DNA of 11,392 bases from Smittium culicis. Taxonomy: Eukaryota; Kickxellomycota; Harpellomycetes; Harpellales; Legeriomycetaceae. This document shows positions 1 through 8,785 of this stretch, piece after piece. Both the position numbers and the translations under genes were made by a program. The stretch's first letter is position 1. The number at the start of each line of letters is the position of its first letter. The stretch covers positions 1 through 11,392 of the forward strand of contig LSSN01002691.1 in the NCBI GenBank assembly GCA_001970855.1. Reading direction: 5' to 3'. The notes under the pieces were generated by a model. The model was not told the DNA's origin. It worked only from the letters and a program-made list of their open reading frames with translations, and searched no databases.

Positions 1-1237
1 ATACCATTTAGTGTCATGTTAATTTTATCAACGAAGATGGGATAGACTCCTGGATATGGCGTTTTTATTTTCTCGAGTATATCGATAATTTTTTGCGTCT
101 AAAAATATAAATTAATTGTTATTTTTAGAGTTTGAACAGCTTTTATTGATTGCATCCACAAATACTAAACCAAAAACAAGGCTCTAATGAATAGGTAGAT
201 ACATAGCTTGGATAATACTGTGAACATCAAATCTGGTTGCTATGTTATACGCAAATAAAAATTAATACCTTTCTATAATACTTTTTTTCTCCAGTCAGTT
301 GGCTAAGTTTGTGGTATTCTAGCTGTAGAGTACCTATCTCAGCGACATTGTTCTGTCTTTCGATGGGAGTTTTGCTAATAAGAAGAAATAGATTAAGGAA
401 TTACTCGCGTTTTTATAATTTTATATATTCAACATACGTATTAATGTCGATAAATCCATATGGTATTCCTGATGGATGGTCGAAGCATGGGAAAAGTGAT
501 TCCCCGACCTCTTTGGCCTTTTGCAAGATTATTGCTTCTCCACTAAGCTCGTATGCACTCAACAAACCCCCAAGAACACGAATGACAGATTCGAACAAGG
601 ATGTTTGATGTTTTGGCGTCTATTTAAACATTGGAAAATATTAATATAATTTTTTATCTCTGAAGTTTAAGACTTACTGTTTGGTTGAAGTTTATGTTGG
701 CAAGATAGTTTTTTGCCTCCTGAAACTCTTCTTTCATATCCATTATATATAGGGTATCCAACGAGTATATTAAAGTCACGCCCCATCTATCGAATAATAA
801 AGCAGTTCTTGATGAGTAAAAAAAAGGCATCTTTATATAATATGATATTTGTAGACCGCATTTTTATATGAGTCTTATTTATGAATGCTTACCCTCCCCA
901 CCTAAAAAAATGTATAGATATCAGCGTTTGTTATATATTATAAAAAAAAGTATCTAATAAACATTTGCATATAATAAATTAACTATTACTTGTTGCTCCA
1001 CTTTTTCGTTACCGGCAAAAGCTCGTCTTTGCCAAATGCGTACTTTCGGTAACCTTCCCAGGCATGTCTCATCGAATTTCTAACTGCAGTTCTTCTTTGA
1101 TCATAAAATGAATAGTTTGTACTGGAAACTAGACGGCGACCACCTTGGAAATTCCATCTGTCTGCGGAAACTCCTAGTAATGCGTTTAAAACTAAACATA
1201 TACATAAAATTGCTTTTATATTTTCAAAATTAATCAT
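1..1237 (-). CDS. GH47 class I alpha-1,2-mannosidase, N-terminal 257 residues (gene continues past the left edge)
   Basis: Family GH47 enzymes trim alpha-1,2-linked mannose from N-glycans in the ER or Golgi, or are secreted. Exons read on the minus strand are 1237-990, 901-893, 807-678, 619-438, 374-269 and 98-1, and all five introns are GT-AG with matching phases. Residues 1-25 form a signal peptide ending near VSA. Family motifs follow: MRHAWEGYRKYAFGKDEL (56-73), WGG (84-86), SLDTLYIM (101-108), LFESVIRVLGGLLSAY (137-152), PSGIPYG, EIGTLQLEY and PGVYPIFVD. E139 in FESVIR aligns with the proposed catalytic acid (Glu330) of human ER mannosidase I; the later catalytic residues lie outside the window. 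The sequon NYS at 41-43 could be glycosylated. The ATG at 1237 is the only plausible start, because an in-frame stop lies just upstream. The signal peptide suggests the secreted or lumenal fungal type, but the ER versus Golgi class is not settled. Confidence 0.93.
893..901 (-). other. 9-nt microexon of the GH47 gene
   Basis: On the minus strand a strong acceptor (a run of T, then AG, at 902-903) is followed by nine bases and a GTAAGC donor at 892-887. The preceding exon ends with two bases of a codon and the next begins with one, so inclusion inserts exactly Trp-Gly-Gly without changing frame. WGG sits where GH47 proteins carry a conserved Gly-Gly before the LDT motif. The flanking introns are 88 nt (902-989) and 85 nt (808-892). 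Skipping the exon would also keep the frame. Confidence 0.82.
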
Positions 1238-2530
1238 TTCAGAGCAAGACAATTATTTTTGATTGAAAATAAGATTATTATCTATAACCAAAATTTTGAT
1301 TTTTAAAAGTTATTTTGTTAGAATTTTTATTTATTTTATAAAATAACTATAAAAAGTATTATCATTACTATTTATACAATTTCTAAAATGAATTTCTTTT
1401 AAATACTTTGTAAGCATATTTTATCTATATATTATTAAATGAGTTTTTAATAAAATACAATATGATATGAAGATATACTATTTAATGATTAATTAATACC
1501 TTAGAAACAGAAAATTATGAAATAATACAAAAGATATTACGAATTTGTTTAAAAACATTATAATTTTATTTTAATGCAATATCCGCAATGGATTGAGAAT
1601 ATCGCAAATAAATTTGGGTAAAACTGCCAAAAAAACTTCATATTACTAAATTAATGAAATATTATTCCAATAAAAAGGCACATAAAATTTAATAAAAGGA
1701 TAGTAATAACAAGAGTCGTATCATATTTGAATTCATAAAATATTCTATATTGGAAACAGAATGCTAATTGTCAGAACCAAGTTTAAAGCTAAAATATCTA
1801 CCATAAAATAATATTGAAAAAAACTGCTAGATTTTTCTACTTATCAAATTAAATTAATTATTGGATATACTATTAAAATAAGTTATTAGAAATTCGAGCC
1901 GGATTAAATCCCAATACAATTACAATCTTTTAATAATATAGCTTTAGGTACTATACCAATAGATTTATATATCATCAAAGATATATTTTGACACAGATCT
2001 TTTATCAGCTTGGTTTATAAAATATTGATTTTACTATATGCCATACAAAAAATAAAGAAAAAAGTCTAAAAATGAGCTAATTAATAAAAAAAATTGTTTC
2101 TGATAATACATGAAGGACATTAAAATTTTAATTATTCTTTAAAAAATGTATTTTGGCCAATAAACTTAAATTTATATGTACTATAATTATTTTTTTCTAA
2201 TAACGATTTAAATTGTGGCTTTATTTTATCCTTTCCTCTCCCCTTTCGAAATTTTTGGCATTTTATTTAAAAAATCTGACCTTATTAAATTAAATATTAT
2301 AATACCATTTAATATTTTATAAGCTTACAATGTTAAAGCAACTTGAAATTGAGCTAATTGAGCTAACCATATGAACTTGATATAATAATCTGGGTAACTG
2401 ATTTAATTGCGTTCTGTTAAAGAAACTTACCTACTAATTATAAGTGAATATTCAACACACCGTTGAAATAATGGAAATCATATTTTTTTATTAGCTTTGC
2501 ACATTAAATATAAAAAATTTTATAGAAATA
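1238..2530. other. Intergenic AT-rich stretch, no gene seen
   Basis: This is the upstream side of the GH47 gene. No frame shows a convincing coding run on either strand, and I found no tRNA-like A and B boxes. The only readable scrap is a 15-codon ATG frame at 1574-1621, too short to support. A short tandem doubling of ATTGAGCTA lies near 2347-2364. The GH47 promoter must lie within the first few hundred bases, but I cannot point to an element. Confidence 0.6.
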
Positions 2531-2724
2531 TTAACCCTTTCCAGGCCGGTAGTGTTTTTAATCTGGTTAATTTAGCTGACTACATTCAATAAAAATAAAA
2601 TAATTCCGAAAATCAATTAATTATTTGTTTGTTGTAGTAAAACAGCAAATAATAATTATAATTATAAATAGCTGGCGAATAAATTAATTCACTTTTTTAA
2701 GAGATTTGGACAGGAAAGGGTTAA
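2531..2724. mobile_element. piggyBac-type MITE (non-autonomous, about 186 bp)
   Basis: TTAA occurs at 2531-2534 and again at 2721-2724. Directly inside are inverted repeats: CCCTTTCCAGGCC on the left (from 2535) and, read on the minus strand, CCCTTTCCTGTCC on the right (ending at 2720). Eleven of 13 positions match. Terminal repeats beginning CCC(T/A) next to a TTAA target duplication are the hallmark of piggyBac elements. The 186-bp interior is AT-rich and has no open frame, so any transposase must act from elsewhere. With only one copy in view, the call rests on the ends alone. Confidence 0.6.
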
Positions 2725-2754
2725 TTAAACAGCTGTTTCACACAAACTTGAGCC

Positions 2755-2920
2755 ATTGGACCACAATTGGCGCTGATCTTAGCTAAGAGATTTGTCCTTG
2801 ATTAGTATTGAAACACAAGGAATAGTGATTGGCTTAATATCATGAAAAATTAAATTCTATAATATTCGAATACTATTGGTCTGCATACATAGTTTAATTT
2901 CCGCTTTAAAAGACCATTGG
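2755..2920 (-). promoter_or_regulatory. Cluster of five inverted CCAAT boxes upstream of the sirtuin gene
   Basis: ATTGG, the reverse of CCAAT, occurs at 2755-2759, 2766-2770, 2828-2832, 2875-2879 and 2916-2920. These lie about 230 to 390 bp before the sirtuin start codon. At this base composition roughly one copy per kilobase per strand is expected, so five in 166 bp is a clear excess. CCAAT is bound by the conserved HAP/NF-Y complex in fungi and works in either orientation. A regulatory role is inference. Confidence 0.4.
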
Positions 2921-3147
2921 AAGTCTATTTATTAGCATTTGAGGTTTATAAGTAAAAATGGACAAAATTGTTATAATTTTAAAGTGCATTTTGAATGTAT
3001 TTTAGAGAATTTTGTCTATAAGTTTAATATTTTCATCTTATCTATTAAAGTTCATCTCCTCTCTATATAGAAATTTTTATTAATTTTGTCTTCTATTTAG
3101 ATGAAATTTTATCAAATTTTATAGAACTATATATCGAAAGAGTCCAA

Positions 3148-5249
3148 ATGAATAATAGAAAAAAGTTAAGATGCGTTTCTTTAAGTAATCTTGAAATTAA
3201 TAAAAATAAAAACGAAATCCGAGGCCAGCCTAAAAATTTAGAAACATGGTGGAGAGTTAAAAAGGCAATTTCAAACTCTAAACGATGTATTATTATAACA
3301 GGTACGAATATAGAATTTACTTTTAATGATCTTTTCATAATCATTGTTTATTTCCTATAAAATATAGGAGCAGGAATTTCTGTTTCTTCTGGAATACCGG
3401 TAATTTTTCAAGATTTAATCGAATTTTTTTTATTCTTTCATTGGTGCAGTTTATCTTATTTAAATATTCAATTTAAATAGGATTTTAGATCGCCTGATGG
3501 AATATTTGAACAATTAAAAAGAAAATACCCGAAAGATATTACTAATGGAAAAGATCTTTTCGATGCAAATTTATTTAAAGTAAGCCAATTTCTTTAATTT
3601 AATTTTTAGTTTTTATTTCTCTTATTTTTTATATCATGTCTAAATAAAAACACTGATATTAAACTGATGATTTAAAGGACCCGAAGCTTACGAGACTGTT
3701 TTATAGCTTTATTGGAGAGCTAAAGCTGACTGTCCTCTCCGCTGGATTTACGCCCACTCACGAGTTTATTAAAGAGCTGGATAAAGAAGGGAAATTGTTA
3801 AGGTGCTATACTCAAAATATTGATAACTTGGAAAAATTGGCTGGTCTTGAAACATCATTTCTAGAAATTGAAAAGCCAAAAAAAAAGAGAAAGAGTGATG
3901 AATTCAAAATCGAGCAAATCGATAAAATATCTAAACCCAAGGACTCCTGCTTTATAGATTTGGGAAGTTGCAAAAATAACTCAGGTTTTAAAAAAAATTG
4001 TACTACCAAAAAAGAAGAGATTTACGACGCCTTAAACTCGAGTTCAGAAACATTATCACAACCATCTTCGCAGATATCAAGAAGAAATAGCATTTCATTT
4101 ATTTGTTCTGGAATAGAACCTAAAAAAAATCAAGAAATTAAAAAAGGTACGGATTTTAGTATAGCTATTGTTTAGCAGATTGATATTCTTTTTTTTATTA
4201 TAATTTTTTCGTCATTAACATTATTACTATTTTTCATTTTAGAAACTTCCTCACCCTGCCAACCCTCTTCTCCTAACTCTGAAAATGATAATGATAATAC
4301 TATTAAAAAAGTAGGATCACAAAAAGTTAATTCCGTAATTGACAAAAAATTTACTAAGGCGATACAGCTACATGGAAGCTTAGAAATGGTTTCTTGTACA
4401 TTTTGTAACAATAAATATGACTTTTCGTCAGATATTATAGAAAAATTTCGATTGGGCGAAACTTTACCATGTCCTAAGTGTTCTAATAATGATGAACAGA
4501 GGAGCGTTAATGGAAAGCGCCCTTTAGGAGTTGGACTACTACGCCCTGATGTAGTATTGTATAACGAGCAACACCCACAAGCGGAAGTAATAGGACTATT
4601 TAGTGAGTTTGATTTGCGTCGAAAGCCCGACTTATTAATTGTTATAGGGACATCATTAAAAATTCCTGGCGTAAAGAGGCTTGCAAAAGAAATATCAAAA
4701 ACAGTAGAATCCAGTTCAGAATTTTCGCATAAGAATGGGACAGCAAAGTCTATATACATTAACTGTGGGCCTCCTAATTCATTTAAGGAATGGGAGAGTG
4801 TTTTTGACTTCTTTGTAGATGGGCCATCAGATGTAGCTGTTGAAATGCTAAAGTGTTCCATCAGCTTGGATAGCCTTCCGCTATCAGTATTTGTATCTCC
4901 ATCCAATTCTAAAATACCTTTAAAACTGTCAAAGAGTGCAGAAAAGAAAAGGAAGAATCTGGAAAAGCTTTTAGCTGATTGCGAGGAACTATCAAAAGAA
5001 TCAGAGGAAAGTAATACTGAAAATAGTACTAACAGCGACTTGGGAGATAGTATGACGATGGTTTCAAGGTTGCCTGGTGATGATAGTGAAGATGTGGTAA
5101 AAACGTATGCTGATTTTGAAGCTGATGAAATATTTGTTAGCAGAAGCTTAAAATTTGCAGATACATGTTATGGAAATTTATTTTCAGACTCTGGCACGCT
5201 AACGGATATATGCAGTAGTGACATTGAAGGCCTAGAATCCACCCTATGA
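3148..5249 (+). CDS. HST4: Sir2-family NAD-dependent histone deacetylase, Hst3/Hst4 type (586 aa)
   Basis: Hst3/Hst4 sirtuins remove acetyl from histone H3 lysine 56 in the nucleus after replication. Exons are 3148-3301, 3368-3399, 3481-3579, 3678-4146 and 4243-5249, with introns of 66, 81, 98 and 96 nt, all GT-AG and in phase. Landmarks are TGAGISVSSGIPDFRSPDG (51-69, NAD binding), FYSFIGEL just after residue 100, YTQNIDNLEKLAG (139-151), QLHGSLE with catalytic His295, a zinc site of Cys303/306/328/331, LLRPDVVLY (350-358), GTSLKIPG (387-394), IYIN (422-425) and VFDFFVDG (438-445). The LRPD/DLRRKPD/FDFFVDG set is typical of Hst3/4 rather than Sir2 itself; HST3 and HST4 cannot be told apart here. 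Residues 154-289 are an unusual insertion, and the C-terminal tail after about 480 is charged and Ser/Glu-rich with a possible coiled coil. The ATG at 3148 is provisional: its frame stays open back to 3049, so an upstream exon is possible. Confidence 0.92.
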
Positions 5250-5685
5250 CAATTTAAGCAATTTACAAGATTCTATATAAAATATAATCTTTGAGTGATG
5301 TTATTTATTGCAGTGAAAGATGAGGAATAAGGGATACCCGTGTATACAATAGTAAACATGAATAGTTACCAACTAAGAGTTATATACAAGTTTATTATTT
5401 AAACAAAAAAAAAAAACTCAACATATTTCTATAGACGTTTTAAAAAGCTATTAGTTTTTACTTATCTGCTTTTCACAGTACTTGAGATGACATTTTTTTC
5501 TTTGATTTGTAGAATAGTTCAAATAACACTTTAATTTTATTTAAAATTTGCCAGTATAAATAAGATTTGAATAGACGTTACTAACTAATGAAGTGTACCA
5601 ATGTTATAAATAATTTTTAAAATACTACTTTTATTTCATTTGACAATAAAAAAAATTATAGAAGGAAAATGTAGGCTTTGGAGAA
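5250..5685. other. Tail-to-tail spacer between the sirtuin and complex I genes
   Basis: This 436-bp spacer separates two convergent genes and must hold both 3' untranslated regions and polyadenylation sites. It is AT-rich, with a run of a dozen or so A near 5405-5416. No coding frame is visible on either strand. Confidence 0.6.
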
Positions 5686-6677
5686 TCAATAAACTTTGTA
5701 CATTGGGTAGTACTGACCAGGCTCTTGCTCATCTTGTTCGTTTGAGAAGTTGTATACGTAGGGAGTTCCGGGAGTTGGAGGGAGGTTGGTCTGGGAGTAG
5801 ATTGGGCTATTTAAGGTAGAAATGATTTCGTTGAGAGACTTTGTAGTAGCAACTTGAGAGGATTGTTGTCCAGAGACAGCATTTTCAGAGTTGGTAGCTG
5901 AAACTTCTGGTTGAGCGATTCTAAATTAAGATATATAATTTTTTGTCAGAAAAGGATCTTGGAATATTATAAAAAAAAAATATTTTGAAGTAATTCTTAA
6001 AACTGGGAAAAATTAATTTTATAGTCAGCAAGTTTCGAAAAATTAAAACAGGAAAAGGCAGTATTAAAATTTCGAATAAAACTGGGGGGAAAGACCAGAA
6101 AATAAAAAAGAGAAAGGTAATGAATAGAAAGATATACTTTGGAGAAACTTGGAGCGAGATAATCTGAGCAACATCAGCTTGGCTATAGACAGCTAATCGA
6201 GGATAATTGCGGCGTGTATCGCGTTTGTAATAAGGATTGCTTGAAATTTTAGAGGCTTCAAATTTGGGCATTTCAAAAGTAGGCTGATTTCTAGATAAAA
6301 TGGATTAATAACGCTTGTTAATAGATAATGAATGAAAGCTTTTTTTCTAAACTATTTTATCAGACAACATTAAGTCGATAGCTTTTATATTTTTTTTTGG
6401 AAGTAAAAAATAAATAATAGTAGTAAATGTTTTACGCTGGGGCTTTAACACGGAAAGAATCTGCAAAAAGGTTAGCGGTTTTGTAGTCATCCTAATATGA
6501 TCGAGAAATAATATGTTATGTTTGGTATAAAACTAAATTGGGAATAGATATTCCTATCTTGGAGTTTGAAATATGATTATAAGTTCGGGATATTTAATAA
6601 AAAATTGTATAGAATGATGAAATGACACTTACGACCCAAACGCGTTTTCCTACTGCACTCCAGAACTTTTTAAGCAT
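5686..6677 (-). CDS. NUZM: Mitochondrial complex I accessory subunit, NDUFA7 (B14.5a)/NUZM type (162 aa)
   Basis: The product is probably a supernumerary subunit of NADH:ubiquinone oxidoreductase in the inner mitochondrial membrane. Exons on the minus strand are 6677-6633, 6491-6436, 6290-6138 and 5920-5686; introns of 141, 145 and 217 nt are GT-AG and in phase. The protein starts MLKKFWSAVGKRVWV. Its core NPYYKRDTRRNYPRLAVYSQ (about residues 51-70) matches the fungal 21-kDa-class subunits and the YYxxRDxRR block of animal NDUFA7. There is no cleavable signal peptide or membrane segment. The second half is Gln/Ser/Pro-rich and ends YYPMYKVY. Codons use C at the third position (AAC, CTC, TCC, CCC) much more than the sirtuin gene does, which fits high expression. 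The assignment rests on the core motif recalled from family knowledge, not on an alignment. The gene structure is surer than the name. Confidence 0.8.
6460..6490 (-). promoter_or_regulatory. Decoy or alternative splice acceptor inside exon 2 of the complex I gene
   Basis: Exon 2 begins at 6491 after the weak-looking acceptor ATATTAG. Within the exon the minus strand reads GCTAACCTTTTTGCAG, ending at 6460. This is a near-ideal fungal branch point, pyrimidine tract and AG. Splicing here would drop 31 nt, shift the frame and reach a TAG at 6195-6193 in exon 3. The upstream acceptor is preferred for the protein because it keeps the conserved frame through exon 3. Confidence 0.5.
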
Positions 6678-6877
6678 TTTGATTATTTCTTGATTAAGAG
6701 CGAAATAAATATAAAAGTATTGATTTAAAGTTGAAGATTTTGGTAGGATATTAAGCTTAATATTTAGTATGAAATCTTTGCAGCAAATTTGTATTATCTG
6801 AACAAAAGCTGAAAAATAAGAGTAGAAGAGCCGAACACAAAAAATAATCCTTGCAAGCTAAAGCCTTTGTGAACACT

Positions 6878-7017
6878 ATTGGCCTACAATATTAATCAAA
6901 TTATAACCATAGGCGATTTAAGATCATTTCGAATTGTAATTTATTGGCTGTGCTTCATTCTCTTTGATTGATATCGCATGTTGAGCCAAAAGATCTTTAA
7001 TCAAGTCATATTATTGG
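6878..7017 (-). promoter_or_regulatory. Three CCAAT boxes upstream of the complex I gene
   Basis: Reading toward the gene on the minus strand, CCAAT occurs at 7017-7013, 6947-6943 and 6882-6878, each preceded by G (GCCAAT or GGCCAAT). They lie about 200, 265 and 335 bp before the start codon, spaced 65 and 70 bp apart. The fungal CCAAT-binding HAP complex is a known activator of respiratory genes, which suits a complex I subunit. Function is inferred from position and sequence only. Confidence 0.45.
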
Positions 7018-7143
7018 CTATATTAATTATATAATTTTATAGATGCATTTATCGTGTTTATACCCAAAGCTGATAAAAAAATAAAGGCTATTATTCGCTA
7101 GTTGCTATTATTCATATATACTATTTGCTGCTAAACTCGTTAA

Positions 7144-7482
7144 AAATTGTTAATTTTAAAGGCTCTTAACACCAAAACGTTATATGAGAGTGTGGATGGC
7201 TATATAGAGTTGGTCAAAGTTGGTTTTCCACCCATTAAAAGGCTAGTAGAAAGTTTACCGCTGATCACATATCTTTCAAGCCATTGAAACTATAGAAAAA
7301 AACAAAAATTTAGCATCACTATTATTTCGTATCTATATCAAAGGCTAAACCACTGGACACTCTTGTTTTACTATTGGTATTAGTATCTAGAAGATAAAGC
7401 GAAAGCTTTTCGGCGCATAAATTTCAGTATAAAAACTTCAATAAGCTCACGTTCTATAGCTAACATGATTTGGAGCATTTAA
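7144..7482 (+). pseudogene. Decayed coding segment of unknown family
   Basis: One reading frame runs for 112 codons, broken only by TGA at 7285 and TAG at 7381, and ends at TAA 7480-7482. In DNA this AT-rich a stop is expected every dozen or so codons by chance. The local base mix is also richer in G+C than its flanks. The first part contains LYESVDGYIELVKVGFPPIK and the last part SISSRSIANMIWSI. There is no ATG at the front, so it is not an intact gene. I do not recognise the family. A mobile-element origin, possibly a tyrosine-recombinase retroelement because of the RSIANMI-like end, is a weak guess. Confidence 0.35.
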
Positions 7483-8040
7483 CATATATTATATATAAGC
7501 GAATCGAAGTACAAAACACAACGTTTATGAATAGAGGATCGCTCTAGCATTTGAGCCTGATAACTTACAACTCTTACACAGAAAAATATTAAACGCTTAC
7601 AACTGGATCTTGTTTAAATTAGTTTAATTTATTCCAATCACAATTATAAAAAATATTTCCCTTAAAAAGCAACACCAAATTCAGAATAAATCGGTTATCT
7701 CACTACACTATAGTGATTTTTAGATACACAATTGGTAGGCCAATATTCGAGATTATCAATAATGGAGCATTGTATCTTACCTAAATTTAATAGTACCTAT
7801 CTTTGAAGTAGTTAATAATTTTTGCTAGCATTTTTCCAAATTCAATTTAGTTTCTGCATTTTTTAAAAAATCACTTGAAAGCCTCTAACATCCATTAATC
7901 GTAAACAAAAGCACTGAAAACAATCTCTCGTTTAAACTAATTTTTGTTTTGAAATTTATTAAACATGCTATTTATAAATGATATGAGTAATATTAAAAAA
8001 TTAAAAAATTAAGCCTGTAAGAAGGAATTTAAATGACCTG
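7483..8040. other. AT-rich non-coding stretch
   Basis: No supported gene. Around 7533-7622 another short frame (LAFEPDNLQLLHRKI) is open, which may be a frameshifted continuation of the decayed segment just upstream. A 10-bp palindrome, CACTATAGTG, lies near 7707-7716. The rest looks like ordinary intergenic sequence. Confidence 0.45.
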
Positions 8041-8785
8041 AAACACAAACAAACATTAATGATGGGGTGTATTACTGTAACCGAGAGTAAAAAAGTATCA
8101 TTTTTGAGTGTAAGGAGCTTAGATGTTAAACTAGGATGTAGCCTATAGAAACATAGATATGAATCGAGGCTTAGAGCTGAATAAATCCAATACAGATTAA
8201 CAGACATAAATATGAATCCAGAAATTAAATTTAAAAGAAAATCTTTGTCTATGAAATTTAAAAATAAAAAGGATGTACTAAAAGCAAAAGAGGAATAAAC
8301 CAAAAGAGATGGGGAAATAATAGAAATTCATAAAAATTTTGAGTATGTAGAAAAGTATAAAACACTGAAGATCCTATCAATTAACATGTCTACGATTTGG
8401 AAACTAGTCAATGATCTATACAATAGAATTAATTAAAGTTAACATTCTGAGTAGGGGACTCTTGTGCATGCATATATTGCAAAAATCTTGATAATTGGAA
8501 TAAAGATTACATTTAACTAGACAGGAAATATATGTGAATATAAAAAGCTTTAAAAAAGACTCGTTAATAGAAAATTTTTCTACCCTGGATAAAATTTCTG
8601 TGGTTGATTTAACGGAAAAAATTGTCGAAACCAACGAACATGCGGCACGTGTTTCAAATCTTACTAATGAAAAAAAGCTTGCCCAAAGAAAGCATGGGAT
8701 AGGGGGGTCGACCGATAATGACCAAGAGTTGAATTTTTTTGGGATACATTCTCTAAAAAAGTCAGAAAACTATAACCAGGGGTAA
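8041..8785 (+). pseudogene. LINE ORF1-like (gag-like) remnant
   Basis: A single frame can be followed from 8041 to 8436 with in-frame stops at TAG 8149, TAA 8194 and TAA 8296. It includes NPEIKFKRKSLSMKF and MSTIWKLVNDLYNRI. After a gap and frame change, a second open run goes from 8504 to 8785 (TLDKISVVDLTEKIVETNEH and onward) with no ATG at its front. The Lys/Glu-rich composition and position upstream of an ORF2 remnant fit an ORF1 nucleic-acid-binding protein. No CCHC zinc knuckle is visible. The ORF1 label is inference from context. Confidence 0.4.

Noticed and set aside
309..608. 99-codon plus-strand frame
   Set aside because: It lies antisense to two exons and an intron of the GH47 gene and shows no family features.
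1238..1252. A start five codons earlier for the GH47 protein
   Set aside because: That start is TTG; the first ATG in the frame is at 1237 and begins a clean signal peptide.
1553..1621. Short frame with MQYPQWIENIANKFG
   Set aside because: Only 23 codons with no neighbouring coding signal; it could be a relic but is indistinguishable from chance.
1888..1912. ATTCGAGCC resembling a tRNA B box
   Set aside because: The flanking bases cannot form a T stem, and no D arm or acceptor stem is found nearby.
4172..4906. 244-codon minus-strand frame
   Set aside because: It is the antisense shadow of sirtuin exon 5, whose plus-strand reading has unmistakable family motifs.
5921..6271. 116-residue minus-strand protein beginning MPKFEASK
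   Set aside because: It reads through a GT donor at 6137 into an intron. Its first 48 or so residues are exon 3 of the complex I subunit; the hydrophobic tail is intron.
7707..7716. Palindrome CACTATAGTG
   Set aside because: Ten bases, single copy and no partner; expected by chance in a window of this length.
8001..8303. 100-codon minus-strand frame, hydrophobic
   Set aside because: It mirrors the Lys-rich plus-strand ORF1-like relic; AT-rich DNA often gives Phe/Leu/Ile-rich shadows.
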